Source: Thioalkalivibrio sulfidiphilus HL-EbGr7
GTDB taxonomy: Bacteria; Pseudomonadota; Gammaproteobacteria; Ectothiorhodospirales; Ectothiorhodospiraceae
Length of the DNA: 64,000 bases
Assembly (NCBI RefSeq): GCF_000021985.1
Contig: NC_011901.1
Location: 310,001 to 374,000, forward strand
Reading direction: 5' to 3'
Each line of letters opens with the position of its first letter. Within the stretch, counting starts at the first letter, position 1. A program made the position numbers and the translations under genes. Below are positions 53,023 to 61,529 of this stretch, piece by piece. Below the pieces are notes generated by a model that did not search any database, had not been told where the DNA came from, and saw only the letters and a list, made by a program, of their open reading frames with translations.

Positions 53023-54981
53023 ATGAAACGACTCGGCGTCGACACCGGCGGGACCTTCACGGACTTCGTGCTCTGGGACGAGGGGCAGGTGCGGGTGCAC
53101 AAGGTGCTTTCCACCCCCGAGGCGCCTGAGAAGGCCATCCTGCAGGGCATCCGGGAACTGGGCCTGGAGGGTGAGCCGGAGCTGGCGGTGATCCACGGCT
53201 CCACGGTGGCCACCAACGCGGTGCTGGAAGGTCGCGGGGTGCGCACCGTGTACATCACCAACCATGGTCTGGGGGACGTGCTGACCATCGGCCGCCAGGC
53301 GCGCCGGGAACTCTACAACCTCCAGCCCGCGCGGGTGCCCGCCCCGGTGCGCCCGGAGGATTGCCTGGAGACCGGCGGGCGCCTGGGTGCGGACGGCGCC
53401 GTGGTGGAGGATCTGAACGCGGAGGATCTCGACGCCCTGGCGGCCCGGGTGCGGGCGCGCGCGCCGCAGGCCGTGGCCATCAATCTGCTGTTCTCCTGGC
53501 GGGACGACCGCTTCGAGCGGGCAGTGGAACAGGCGCTCTCCGGGATCTGCTTCGTCACCCGGTCTTCCGGGGTGCTGGCGGAGATCCGCGAGTACGAGCG
53601 GGGCATCGCCACCTGGCTCAATGCCTACGTGGGCCCGCTGATGCAGGGTTACCTGGCGCGCCTGGGGTCGACCCTGGGGGATGCCCGGCTCACGGTGATG
53701 CAGAGCCACGGCGGCACCCTGGACGCCGACCAGGCCGGCCGTCACGGGGTGCGCCTGCTGCTCTCCGGGCCCGCCGGGGGTCTGCGCGGCGCCCTGCACC
53801 TGGCCCGGGCCTCGGGGGTGACGCGCCTGCTCAGCTTCGACATGGGCGGCACCTCCACGGACGTGGCCCTGCTGGACGGGGACCTACGCCTGACCGGGGA
53901 AGGCCGCATCGCCGGCTACCCGGTGGCGGTGCCCATGGTGGACATGCACACCATCGGCGCCGGCGGCGGGTCCCTGGCCTGGGTGGACGCGGGCGGGCTG
54001 CTGCAGGTGGGCCCCCGTTCCGCGGGTGCCCGACCCGGACCGGCCTGCTACGGCCTGGGCGGGCGGGAACCCACGGTCACCGACGCCAATCTGCTGCTCG
54101 GGCGCCTGCCCCCGGACACGCGCCTGGCCGGCGGCATGCCCGTGGACCTGGCCGCCGCCCGCGCCGCCTTCGAACCCCTGGCCGCACGTCTGAATCTGTC
54201 CTTGGAACAGGCGGCGGAGGGTGTGATCCGCCTGGCCAATGAGCACATGGCCGGCGCCCTGCGGGAGATCTCGCTCGCCCGGGGTCACGACCCCCGGCAG
54301 TTCACCCTGATGCCTTTCGGCGGTGCCGGGGGCCTGCACGTGTGCGAGCTGGCCGAGAGCCTGGGGATGAAACGCGCGCTGGTGCCGGTGCACGGTGGCG
54401 TGCTCTCGGCCTTGGGCATGCTGGTGGCGCCACGGGGCCGGGAGTTGTCGCGCACCCTGAACCTGCCCCTGGGGGAGGCCAGCGATCGTGCCGTGCAGAT
54501 GGAGCTGGATGCCCTGGCGGCGAAGGGGCGGGAGGCCCTGGCCTTAGAGGGTGTGTCGGAGCCTTCCGTACACCAGTCCGTGGATCTTCGCTATGCCGGT
54601 CAGTCCGCCACCCTGAATCTGCCCTGGACCGGGCTGCTGGGGGTCGAGCGGGCCTTTCACCGGGCCCACGAGGCCCGCTTCGGCCATGCCCTGGACCTGC
54701 CCGTGGAACTGGTGAACGTGCGGGTGGGTCTGTCCGCCCCGGTGCCGGCCCTGGATCTGTCCGGCCCGACTGCCGCGGATACCGCCGGACCCCGGGGCGA
54801 GGTGTCGGTGCATGGCATCGGTTCGCCCGTGCCGGTCTATGACCGGGATACCCTGCCCGCCGGTCAACGCATCGATGGCCCGGCGTTGATCACCGAGGCG
54901 GTCTCCACCACCTGGATCGCGCCGGGATGGTCGTGTGAGGTGGATGAGGCGGGGAACCTGGGTTTGAAGTGCGAAGTGTGA
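53023..54981 (+). CDS. Hydantoinase/oxoprolinase subunit A-like ATPase-fold protein
   Basis: The 652-residue protein belongs to the HyuA/oxoprolinase/acetone-carboxylase beta family. The N-terminus RLGVDTGGTFTDFVL is a phosphate-binding loop of the actin-like fold; other blocks are VIHGSTVATNAVLEGRG, LSGPAGGLRGALHLA, SFDMGGTSTDVALL and MPFGGAGGLHVCELAES. Such proteins hydrolyse ATP to act on cyclic amides or related carbonyls. No hyuB partner is adjacent, so the subunit may work alone or with a distant partner. The start at 53023 follows repeat DNA. The last codons and stop (LKCEV-stop) lie inside a heptamer-palindrome arm, as in the DUF123 gene. Confidence 0.82.
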   Translation: MKRLGVDTGGTFTDFVLWDEGQVRVHKVLSTPEAPEKAILQGIRELGLEGEPELAVIHGSTVATNAVLEGRGVRTVYITNHGLGDVLTIGRQARRELYNLQPARVPAPVRPEDCLETGGRLGADGAVVEDLNAEDLDALAARVRARAPQAVAINLLFSWRDDRFERAVEQALSGICFVTRSSGVLAEIREYERGIATWLNAYVGPLMQGYLARLGSTLGDARLTVMQSHGGTLDADQAGRHGVRLLLSGPAGGLRGALHLARASGVTRLLSFDMGGTSTDVALLDGDLRLTGEGRIAGYPVAVPMVDMHTIGAGGGSLAWVDAGGLLQVGPRSAGARPGPACYGLGGREPTVTDANLLLGRLPPDTRLAGGMPVDLAAARAAFEPLAARLNLSLEQAAEGVIRLANEHMAGALREISLARGHDPRQFTLMPFGGAGGLHVCELAESLGMKRALVPVHGGVLSALGMLVAPRGRELSRTLNLPLGEASDRAVQMELDALAAKGREALALEGVSEPSVHQSVDLRYAGQSATLNLPWTGLLGVERAFHRAHEARFGHALDLPVELVNVRVGLSAPVPALDLSGPTAADTAGPRGEVSVHGIGSPVPVYDRDTLPAGQRIDGPALITEAVSTTWIAPGWSCEVDEAGNLGLKCEV

Positions 54982-55041
54982 ATTGGGAAGTCGGAAGTCA
55001 GTGCTTTCCCTTCCCACTTCCCAATTCACACTTCGCACTTC
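54966..55041. repeat. Heptamer-arm inverted repeat (GAAGTGN family), copy 2
   Basis: GAAGTGCGAAGTGTGAATTG then GGAAG is mirrored by CTTCCCAATTCACACTTCGC then ACTTC. The left arm carries the hyuA stop, and the right arm ends two bases before the stop of the convergent EAL-HDOD gene. It probably ends transcription for both. Confidence 0.85.
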
Positions 55042-55042
55042 A

Positions 55043-56254
55043 CTAAATCCCCATCTGCTCCTTCAGCTCATTGGCCCAGGCCAGGGCCTCCAGGTAGAGG
55101 CGTCCGGTCTGCACCGGGTCCAGGTCGCGGAAGCGTCGGGCGCTGTCCGGGCTTTCCTGCTCGAAGGCCAGGGTGCAGGCGAGCGCCTCGCCCATCACCC
55201 CTTCCTGGCGCAGCAGGGCGGCATTGATCTCCTCGCTCATGGGCAGTTCGCCCAGGATCTCGGCCATGGGGGCCTGCAGCACCTGTTCCAGGGTTGAGAA
55301 CAGGCCCACGGTGAAGAAGCTGTCCTGCAGCGACAGGAAGCGCCCCTGCTCGGCCAGCAGCTGGCACATGCGTGCGCGCACCAGGGCGTTGATGAGCACG
55401 TCCGTGGGCTGGTCCTTGAGGCTGCGCAGGGCCAGCAGGGTGACCCAGTGACGGATGGCGTCCCGGCCCAGGTAGACCACGGCCCGGTGGATGGACTCGA
55501 TGGGCTTGCTCAGGCCGTAGTAGGCGGAGTTGATGAAGCGCAGCAGGTGGTAGGAGAGCGAGACGTCGTTGGCGATGGTCTGCTCCAGGTCCCGCAGGTC
55601 CATGTCCGGCTGGTGCAGCTTGTTGATGAGCTGGATCACCGTGAGCCGGTTGGTGGTCACCCGCCGCCCGCGCACCACGTTGGGGCGGCACAGGTAGTAG
55701 CCCTGGAAGTATTCAAAGCCCAGATCCCGGCACAGGGTGTACTGTTCCCGGTCTTCCACCTTCTCCGCCAGCAGCTGCACCTTGTGGCTGCGCAACTGGC
55801 GCACCTGGTCTTCCAGTTCGCCGTTGTGCAGCTGGCCCAGGTCCACCTTGACGATGTCCGCCATGGACAGCAGGGGCTGGGGACCTTCCCGGTAGACGAA
55901 GTCATCCAGGGCGATGCGATAGCCCTTGTGATTGAGCAGGCGCAGGGCGGCGAGCAGATCGTCGTCGATCTCCACGTCCTCCAGCACCTCCAGCACCACC
56001 CGGTCGGGCGGGAAGGCGAGGATGCCTTCGCTCATGAGCAGGTTGCGGGTGAGGTTGATGAAGACGGTCTTGTCACCGGCGATGCGATCCAGGCCCAGGT
56101 CCATGAAGGTGCCGTGGATCACCTCGCTGCTGGCTGCGTCGCCATCCACGAAGGCTGCGCGATTTTCGCTGCTGGAGCGAAACAGCAGCTCGTAGGCACG
56201 CACCCGCATCTCGCGGTCGTAGATGGGTTGTCTGCCGACGAAGACCTCCGGCAT
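55043..56254 (-). CDS. EAL-HDOD signalling protein
   Basis: The 403-residue protein pairs a degenerate EAL domain (residues about 1-200: VFVGRQPIYDREMRVRAYELLFR, where EAL is ELL, and LALDDF-type IALDDFVY) with an HDOD domain (TTNRLTVIQLINKLHQPDMD, SYHLLRFINSAYYGLSKP, ALRSLKDQPTDVLINALVRA). Family members such as CdgJ-like or YuxH-like proteins do not hydrolyse cyclic-di-GMP and act as protein-interaction modules in motility or stress control. ATG 56254 is chosen over an upstream TTG because GGA is well placed. It ends at the heptamer palindrome. Confidence 0.88.
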   Translation of the reverse strand: MPEVFVGRQPIYDREMRVRAYELLFRSSSENRAAFVDGDAASSEVIHGTFMDLGLDRIAGDKTVFINLTRNLLMSEGILAFPPDRVVLEVLEDVEIDDDLLAALRLLNHKGYRIALDDFVYREGPQPLLSMADIVKVDLGQLHNGELEDQVRQLRSHKVQLLAEKVEDREQYTLCRDLGFEYFQGYYLCRPNVVRGRRVTTNRLTVIQLINKLHQPDMDLRDLEQTIANDVSLSYHLLRFINSAYYGLSKPIESIHRAVVYLGRDAIRHWVTLLALRSLKDQPTDVLINALVRARMCQLLAEQGRFLSLQDSFFTVGLFSTLEQVLQAPMAEILGELPMSEEINAALLRQEGVMGEALACTLAFEQESPDSARRFRDLDPVQTGRLYLEALAWANELKEQMGI

Positions 56255-56403
56255 GTTCAATGAATCCTTTGACGGTGAATCTGGCCGATCCCTGATTCCT
56301 GTATCGGCAGTATGGTCACAAGATTAACAGTTGTGTTTGTGCAAATGTATGATTGCTGCCGCCCGCCGGCGCGGGCGAAGCCATTTTCGTGACGGGAGGT
56401 TTC

Positions 56404-56601
56404 ATGGAGCAGTTCGAGGCGCCCTTCGGTGAGCAGATCGAGCTCAGGCAGATCATCCACGACAGCGGCGTGCCCCTGCTGCGGGTGATCATCCGCGACG
56501 GCGGCAAGTACACCAAGCTGGAACTGGACCCGGCCACCGCCCACCAGTGGGGCAAGGCCATGGTCCGCTGGGCGGAGCTGGCGGCGCAGAAGGGGGAGTG
56601 A
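56404..56601 (+). CDS. Small conserved protein of unknown function
   Basis: The 65-residue protein starts at 56404 with GGGAGG upstream. The sequence (MEQFEAPFGEQIELRQIIHD, SGVPLLRVIIRDGGKYTKLE, LDPATAHQWGKAMVRWAEL) is compact, predicted as beta strands then a helix, with no signal or membrane segment. I have seen similar small proteins in other gammaproteobacteria but know no function for them. It is divergent from the EAL-HDOD gene, with about 150 bases between them, and is followed by an octamer hairpin. Confidence 0.7.
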   Translation: MEQFEAPFGEQIELRQIIHDSGVPLLRVIIRDGGKYTKLELDPATAHQWGKAMVRWAELAAQKGE

Positions 56602-56611
56602 AAAAAGCATA

Positions 56612-56714
56612 CTCTCTCGCAGAGGCGCAGAGGCGCAGAGGCGCAGAGGCGCGGAGACGCGGGGATTAAATATCCTGAAGTGCTTTTCTCTGCGCCTCAG
56701 CGCCTCTGCGAGAG
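56612..56714. repeat. Octamer-arm hairpin with near-perfect CTCTCGC...GCGAGAG ends
   Basis: ACTCTCTCGCAGAGGCGCAG, then three further AGAGGCGC units, pair with CTCTGCGCCTCAGCGCCTCT, then GCGAGAG. It is the most regular copy of the CTCTC-ended module and has the loop GGGATTAAATATCCTGAAG. Confidence 0.9.
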
Positions 56715-56742
56715 CATGGATTTTGAAGTTTTCATTCGCGCA

Positions 56743-56772
56743 CAAAAAAGCCCGGCAGTGCCGGGCTTTTTC
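56743..56772 (-). terminator. Rho-independent terminator of rpmB-rpmG
   Basis: AAAAAAGCCCGGC-AGT-GCCGGGCTTTTT is a strong stem with A and T tracts, about 20 bases past the rpmG stop on the minus strand. Confidence 0.9.
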
Positions 56773-56791
56773 ACAAGGGCCAAGAGATCAA

Positions 56792-56959
56792 TTACTTGAT
56801 CTTGGCTTCCTTGTACATCACGTGCTTGCGGACGACGGGATCGTACTTCTTGATCTCCATCTTGTCCGGCATGTTCCGCTTGTTCTTGGTGGTGGTGTAG
56901 AAGTGGCCGGTCCCGGCACTGGACACCAGCTTGATCTTGTCACGTACGCCCTTAGCCAT
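56792..56959 (-). CDS. rpmG: Large ribosomal subunit protein bL33
   Basis: The 55-residue protein starts at 56959 ([20 protein letters not shown]) and ends at 56792. It contains [19 protein letters not shown] and the usual C-terminus [10 protein letters not shown]. There are no CxxC pairs, so it is a zinc-free L33. It follows rpmB by 12 bases, the normal gammaproteobacterial order. Confidence 0.95.
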   Translation of the reverse strand: MAKGVRDKIKLVSSAGTGHFYTTTKNKRNMPDKMEIKKYDPVVRKHVMYKEAKIK

Positions 56960-56971
56960 GATTTAAGCTCC

Positions 56972-57208
56972 TCAGACCTTTTCGCCACGGGCGCGCAGGT
57001 CGGCGAGGACCGCGTCGATGCCCTTCTTGTCGATGATACGCAGGCCCTTGCTGCTGATGCGCAGCCGCACCCAGCGATTTTCGCTCTCCACCCAGAAACG
57101 GTGGCTGTGCAGGTTGGGCAGGAAACGCCGACGCGTCTTGTTGTGCGCGTGGGAGACGTTGTTACCGGTGACAGGGCGTTTACCCGTGATCTGACACACT
57201 CGGGCCAT
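56972..57208 (-). CDS. rpmB: Large ribosomal subunit protein bL28
   Basis: The 78-residue protein has the standard L28 sequence: [40 protein letters not shown] and [20 protein letters not shown]. It binds 23S rRNA. The start at 57208 matches family length; the longer frame is not used. It is the first gene of the rpmB-rpmG unit, divergent from folB, with about 150 bases between starts. Confidence 0.96.
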   Translation of the reverse strand: MARVCQITGKRPVTGNNVSHAHNKTRRRFLPNLHSHRFWVESENRWVRLRISSKGLRIIDKKGIDAVLADLRARGEKV

Positions 57209-57360
57209 GGTACTTGCTCCAAACGAAATCGGGCCTGAATTCAGGAAAGCGGCGAAGGATAGCAGGCGCAAGGCGCCAGAGGCAAGGCCCAAGAGACAAG
57301 AGACAGGCTTTTCGAGTTTTTTCTTGTCTCTTGCCACTTGAATCTTGTATCTGTGCTTTT

Positions 57361-57717
57361 ATGGACATCGTATATATCCGCGATTTGCGAATTGAAACCA
57401 CCATCGGCATCTTCGCCTGGGAGCAGCAGATCCGCCAGCAGGTGCGGCTGGACCTGGAGATGGGCACCGACATCCGCAAGGGGGCGAAGAGCGACGACAT
57501 CACCGACGTGCTGGACTACAAGTCCGTGGCCAAGCGGGTGATCGACCTGGTGGAAAACAACGAGCTGACCCTGGTGGAGGCCCTGGCGGAGCGCATCGCC
57601 AGCACCGTCATGGAGGAGTTCGGCGTGCCCTGGCTGCGGCTCACCCTGGGCAAGCCGGGCGCGGTGCGCGGCAGCCGGGAGGTGGGGGTCACCATCGAAC
57701 GGGGCGAGCGGGCCTGA
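57361..57717 (+). CDS. folB: Dihydroneopterin aldolase
   Basis: The 118-residue enzyme converts 7,8-dihydroneopterin to 6-hydroxymethyl-dihydropterin in folate synthesis. Conserved blocks are DIVYIRDLRIETTIGIFAWE, QQVRLDLEMGTDIRKGAKSD, LDYKSVAKRVIDLVE, LVEALAERIAS and LRLTLGKPGAVRGSREVGV (pterin and catalytic Lys region). Length is normal for FolB. The next gene, folK, begins four bases after its stop, so they are co-transcribed and probably co-translated. Confidence 0.95.
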   Translation: MDIVYIRDLRIETTIGIFAWEQQIRQQVRLDLEMGTDIRKGAKSDDITDVLDYKSVAKRVIDLVENNELTLVEALAERIASTVMEEFGVPWLRLTLGKPGAVRGSREVGVTIERGERA

Positions 57718-57721
57718 TCCC

Positions 57722-58210
57722 GTGGCCCGTGCCTATATCAGTGTCGGCAGCAACGTGGACCGGGAGGTCCATGTGCGGGCCGCGATCCAGGCCCTGGCCG
57801 AATGCTACGGCGCGCTGACCGTCTCCCCCGTCTACGAGACCGGGGCCGTGGGTTTCGACGGCGAGCCCTTCCTCAACCTGGCGGTGGGGTTTGAGACCGA
57901 TGCCGGCCCCGAGACCCTGGTGCGGGACCTGAAGGCCCTCGAGCGGGCCCAGGGGCGCACCGCTGGGAGCAACGGCTTCAAGCCCCGCACCCTGGACCTG
58001 GACCTGCTGCTCTACGACGACCTGGTGCTTCAGACCGAGGCCTTCGAACTGCCAAGGGACGAGATCCTGCACCATGCCTTCGTGCTCGCCCCCCTGGCCG
58101 ACATCGCACCCGACCTGCGCCATCCGGTGGTGGGCCGAACCCTCGCGGAACTGTGGGCGGCGTTTGACCTGGACGGGCAGTGGCTGCGGGCGGTGGAACT
58201 GAGGATGTAA
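57722..58210 (+). CDS. folK: 2-amino-4-hydroxy-6-hydroxymethyldihydropteridine pyrophosphokinase
   Basis: The 162-residue enzyme adds pyrophosphate from ATP to hydroxymethyl-dihydropterin. Conserved blocks are AYISVGSNVDREVHVRAAIQ, SPVYETGAVGFDGEPFLNLA, GFKPRTLDLDLLLYDD (metal-binding Asp pair) and LPRDEILHHAFVLAPLADIA. It starts with GTG at 57722. It follows folB by four bases, completing consecutive steps of the pathway. A pteridine reductase gene lies downstream on the opposite strand. Confidence 0.95.
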   Translation: MARAYISVGSNVDREVHVRAAIQALAECYGALTVSPVYETGAVGFDGEPFLNLAVGFETDAGPETLVRDLKALERAQGRTAGSNGFKPRTLDLDLLLYDDLVLQTEAFELPRDEILHHAFVLAPLADIAPDLRHPVVGRTLAELWAAFDLDGQWLRAVELRM

Positions 58211-58244
58211 AGGGTTCCGGGAGATGCACAGAAATACAGGGATC

Positions 58245-58319
58245 TGACAGGATTTACATGATTAACAGGATGTAGCGCGAAAACGCCCAAAAATCTTGTT
58301 AATCATGTAAATCCTGTCC
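58245..58319. repeat. ACAGGATTN-type nonamer inverted repeat, copy 2
   Basis: GACAGGATTTACATGATTAA, then CAGGATG, pairs with TTGTTAATCATGTAAATCCT, then GTC. The arm is ACAGGATTT-ACATGATTA-ACAGGATG, a nine-base period. It lies between the convergent folK and pteridine-reductase genes. Confidence 0.85.
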
Positions 58320-58360
58320 AATTGGGTCTTTTCTGGCGTCGCTGAAACAGGCTCAATAAC

Positions 58361-59119
58361 TCACTGACTCACCGTGCGTCCACCGTCCACCGGGATGACC
58401 TGCCCGGTGATGTAGTCCGCGTCGCGGATCAGGAACAGGGCCGTGCGGGCGATGTCCGCCGGCGAGCCCTCACGTTTCAGGGCGGTGCGCTGGATCATGT
58501 CCTCGTGGGGGGCGCTGTTCTCGGCGGCCTCGGGCCAGAGGATGGCGCCGGGGGCAATGCCGTTGACCCGCACCCTGGGGCCCAGTTCACGGGCCAGGGA
58601 CTGGGTGAGCATCCACAGGCCCGCCTTGGCGGCGCAATAGACCGGGTAGCCCTTGAGCGGGCGCAGGGCGTGGATGTCCACGATGTTGACGATGCAGCCG
58701 CCCCGGGCGGTCAGTTCCGGGGCCAGGGCCTGGGACAGGAACAGGGGGGCTTTGAGGTTGCTGCCCATCAGGTCATCCCAGTGCTGTTCGGTGATCTGGC
58801 CCACGGGGGTGGGATAGAAGGTGCTGGCGTTGTTGACCAGCACGTCCAGGCCGCCGAACACGGCCTTGGCATCCTCGGCCAGGCGGGGCAGGTCGGCGGT
58901 CTTGAGCAGGTCGCCCTGCACCAGTCCGGCGGAACCCGGACGCAGCGCGTTCAGGGCATCGGCCAGGGTCTGCGCCTCGTCCCGGGAACCACGGTAATGG
59001 ATGATGAGGTCCATGCCGGCGCCGTGCAGTTGCCTGGCGATCTCGGCGCCCACCCGCCGGGCCGCCCCGGTGATGAGCACGCGCTTGTTCTCCTGCCGCT
59101 TGCCGTTAGACTGGACCAC
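58361..59119 (-). CDS. Pteridine reductase (short-chain dehydrogenase, PTR1/FolM-like)
   Basis: The 252-residue enzyme starts at GTG 59119, which has GGAGG five bases upstream; an in-frame ATG at 59191 has no such site. It is a short-chain dehydrogenase: TGAARRVGAEIARQLHGAG with the TGxxxRxG Arg typical of pteridine reductases, NNASTFYPTP, and the active-site YxxxK in YPVYCAAKAG. It would reduce dihydropterins or dihydrofolate with NADPH. The nearby folB and folK fit a folate or pterin role. It is divergent from the MidA-like methyltransferase. Confidence 0.87.
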   Translation of the reverse strand: MVQSNGKRQENKRVLITGAARRVGAEIARQLHGAGMDLIIHYRGSRDEAQTLADALNALRPGSAGLVQGDLLKTADLPRLAEDAKAVFGGLDVLVNNASTFYPTPVGQITEQHWDDLMGSNLKAPLFLSQALAPELTARGGCIVNIVDIHALRPLKGYPVYCAAKAGLWMLTQSLARELGPRVRVNGIAPGAILWPEAAENSAPHEDMIQRTALKREGSPADIARTALFLIRDADYITGQVIPVDGGRTVSQ

Positions 59120-59189
59120 CTTCGCCTCCGCTGTATGCCGGTATCTGACAGTGGAATGGACTTTATCACAGCGTTTCGGTTCGCCCGCC

Positions 59190-60371
59190 ATGCCCGATTT
59201 AAGCCACCTGCCCGAACCCGACGAGGCCGCCCGCCAGGCCAGTGAGGCGCTGACGGCGCGGTTGCGCGACGAGATCGAGGCCGCCGGCGGTTTCCTGCCC
59301 TTTCGCCGCTACATGGAGCTGGCCCTGTACGCGCCGGGGCTCGGCTACTACGCCGCCGGCAGCCACAAGCTGGGCGCCGGCGGCGACTTCACCACCGCGC
59401 CGGAGACCTCGCCCCTGTTCGCCCGCTGCCTGGCCCGGCAGGTGGCCCAGGTGCTGGAGGAACTGGGCGGCGGCCAGGTGCTGGAGTTCGGCGCCGGCAC
59501 CGGCGCCCTGGCGGTGGAGATGCTGCGGGCCCTGGCGGCCCTGGATCGTCTGCCGGAGCAATACCTGATCCTGGAGCTCAGCCCGGACCTGCGCGAGCGC
59601 CAGCAGGCCGCCGTGGCCGATCTGCCCGAGGCGCTCGCGGCCCGGGTGTGCTGGCTGGATGCCCTGCCGCCGAGGGGTTTCCGGGGCGTGATGCTGGGCA
59701 ACGAGGTGCTGGACGCCATGCCCGTGGAGGTGTTCACCTGGACCGGCGAGAGCGTGCTGCAAAGGGGCGTGGCCTGGGAGGGCGGACGGTTCGTCTGGGC
59801 GGAGCGCCCCGCGGAGCCCGGGCTGGGCGCCGCCGTGCAGCGCCTGCAGGCCGAGACCGGCAGCGCCTGGCCGCCGGGATACACCTCGGAATACAGCCCG
59901 GGTCTCGCGCCCTGGGTGGCCTCGCTCGCCGAAGTCCTGGCCGCGGGGCTGATCCTGCTCATCGATTACGGTTATCCCCGTGCCGAGTACTACAGTCCCG
60001 AGCGCAGCCGGGGAACGCTCATGGGCTACTACCGGCACCGGGCCCTGGACGATCCTTTCTTCCTGCCGGGGCTCGCGGACCTCACCGCCCACGTGGATTT
60101 CACCGCCGTGGCCGAGGCGGGCGTGGGCGCCGGTCTGGACGTGCTGGGCTACACCACCCAGGCCTGGTTCCTGATCGGCGCGGGACTGGACCAGGTGTTC
60201 CAGGAAGCCGCCAGTGAAGATCCCCGGGAACAACTGGCGCTTGCCGGCCAGGTGCGCCAGCTCACCCTGCCCGGGGAGATGGGCGAGCGCTTCCAGGTGA
60301 TCGGCCTGGGGCGGGGCATCGAGGGGCCGTTGGTGGGCTTCGCGGGACGGGATCTGAGGGGCAGGCTCTGA
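59190..60371 (+). CDS. MidA/NDUFAF7-like SAM-dependent methyltransferase
   Basis: The 393-residue protein has the family blocks LPFRRYMELALYAPGLGYYA, GGDFTTAPETSPLFARCLAR, VLEFGAGTGALAVEML (SAM site), LGNEVLDAMPVEVF, LLIDYGYPRAEYYSPERSRG and the late LTAHVDFTAVAEAG. NDUFAF7 methylates an Arg of complex I subunit NDUFS2; bacterial roles are not established. The start at 59190 matches the usual beginning. It is divergent from the pteridine reductase. A heptamer palindrome begins two bases after its stop. Confidence 0.9.
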   Translation: MPDLSHLPEPDEAARQASEALTARLRDEIEAAGGFLPFRRYMELALYAPGLGYYAAGSHKLGAGGDFTTAPETSPLFARCLARQVAQVLEELGGGQVLEFGAGTGALAVEMLRALAALDRLPEQYLILELSPDLRERQQAAVADLPEALAARVCWLDALPPRGFRGVMLGNEVLDAMPVEVFTWTGESVLQRGVAWEGGRFVWAERPAEPGLGAAVQRLQAETGSAWPPGYTSEYSPGLAPWVASLAEVLAAGLILLIDYGYPRAEYYSPERSRGTLMGYYRHRALDDPFFLPGLADLTAHVDFTAVAEAGVGAGLDVLGYTTQAWFLIGAGLDQVFQEAASEDPREQLALAGQVRQLTLPGEMGERFQVIGLGRGIEGPLVGFAGRDLRGRL

Positions 60372-60372
60372 T

Positions 60373-60449
60373 GAAGTAAGAAGTGGGGGTTGGGAAGTGC
60401 GAAGTTAAAGCCTTTAGTTCGCACTTCCCAATTCCCACTTCGCACTTCA
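60373..60449. repeat. Heptamer-arm inverted repeat (GAAGTGN family), copy 3
   Basis: GAAGTAAGAAGTGGGGGTTG, then GGAAGTGCGAAG, is mirrored by CGCACTTCCCAATTCCCACT, then TCGCACTTC. The left arm starts just after the methyltransferase stop, and the right arm ends 86 bases before uppP. Confidence 0.85.
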
Positions 60450-60535
60450 AAGGGGGTTTTCCAACTTGCGCCATCGCCCCAATCCGGTAACACTGCGCCG
60501 CGACTGATTCAATCCAGACGACACGGAGTCCCGCC

Positions 60536-61336
60536 TTGGATCTTTTCCAGACCCTGGTGTTGGCCCTGGTTCAGGGCCTGACCGAATTTTTGCCCATCTC
60601 CAGCGCCGCGCACCTGATCCTGGTGCCTGAACTCACCGACTGGGACGACCAGGGGCTTGCCTTCGACGTGGCCACCCACGTGGGTTCGCTGGCGGCGGTG
60701 GTGATCTACTTCCGCCACGAACTGCGGCGCATGACGGCGGAGTGGCTGGGCTCTCTGGCGGGTCGGGGTCTGACCCCGGACGCCAAGCTGGCCTGGGCGG
60801 TGGGTCTCGGCACCATTCCGGCGGGCCTGGCGGGCCTGTTGTTTCACGACATCATCGCCACCCACCTGCGCTCGGCCCAGGTGATCGCCATGGCCACCAT
60901 CGGCTTCGCGGTGCTGCTGCTGTTCGCCGATGTTTCCGGCAAGCGCACCCGTGACGAGCACAGCATCACCTGGAAGGACGTGCTGGTGATCGGCGTGGCC
61001 CAGGCCCTGGCCCTGATCCCGGGCACCTCCCGTTCCGGCATCACCATCACCGCCGCCCTGCTCATGGGCTTCACCCGCCAGGCGGCGGCCCGCTATTCCT
61101 TCCTGCTGTCCATCCCCATCATCGCCCTGGCCGGTGGCTTCGAGATCCTGGGGCTGGTGAAGGAGCCGGAGGAGAACATCCAGTGGGGCATGATCGTGCT
61201 GGGCGCCCTGGTGGCGGGGGTGAGCGCCTACCTGTGCATCCACTACTTCCTCAAGCTGCTGGCGAAGATGACCATGCTGCCCTTCGTCATCTACCGGCTG
61301 GTGCTGGGGGCCTTCCTGCTGTTCCTGTTCTGGTGA
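60536..61336 (+). CDS. uppP: Undecaprenyl-diphosphatase
   Basis: The 266-residue integral membrane enzyme regenerates undecaprenyl phosphate for cell-wall synthesis and gives bacitracin resistance when abundant. It has about eight membrane spans and the two UppP motifs: EFLPISSAAHL (a variant of the usual SSTGH) and PGTSRSGITITAALLMG. TTG 60536 is the start, with CGGAG upstream. It lies downstream of the methyltransferase, separated by a palindrome, so it may have its own promoter. The SSAAH variant keeps the Ser and His residues. Confidence 0.93.
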   Translation: MDLFQTLVLALVQGLTEFLPISSAAHLILVPELTDWDDQGLAFDVATHVGSLAAVVIYFRHELRRMTAEWLGSLAGRGLTPDAKLAWAVGLGTIPAGLAGLLFHDIIATHLRSAQVIAMATIGFAVLLLFADVSGKRTRDEHSITWKDVLVIGVAQALALIPGTSRSGITITAALLMGFTRQAAARYSFLLSIPIIALAGGFEILGLVKEPEENIQWGMIVLGALVAGVSAYLCIHYFLKLLAKMTMLPFVIYRLVLGAFLLFLFW

Positions 61337-61352
61337 AGGCTGAAGGGCGTTT

Positions 61353-61519
61353 AGCCACAGAGGTCACAGAGAACACAGAGAACACAGAGGGAAGATCCCT
61401 TGGGGACCCTACGGGTACGACAGCGCTGACTAGACCCATGATGACGCCTGGCATCGCCATGATCTCAGGCGTTGAAAGCTCTTTTGTCGTCCTCTGTGGC
61501 CTCTGTGACCTCTGTGGCT
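61353..61519. repeat. CACAGAGNN nonamer inverted repeat
   Basis: CACAGAGGT-CACAGAGAA-CACAGAGAA-CACAGAGGG forms the left arm with a nine-base period. The right arm is GTCCTCTGTGGCCTCTGTGA, then CCTCTGTGGC. A loop of about 90 bases separates them. It lies between the convergent uppP and cca genes. A half copy is at 23969-23996. Confidence 0.85.
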
Positions 61520-61529
61520 TAACAGGACT

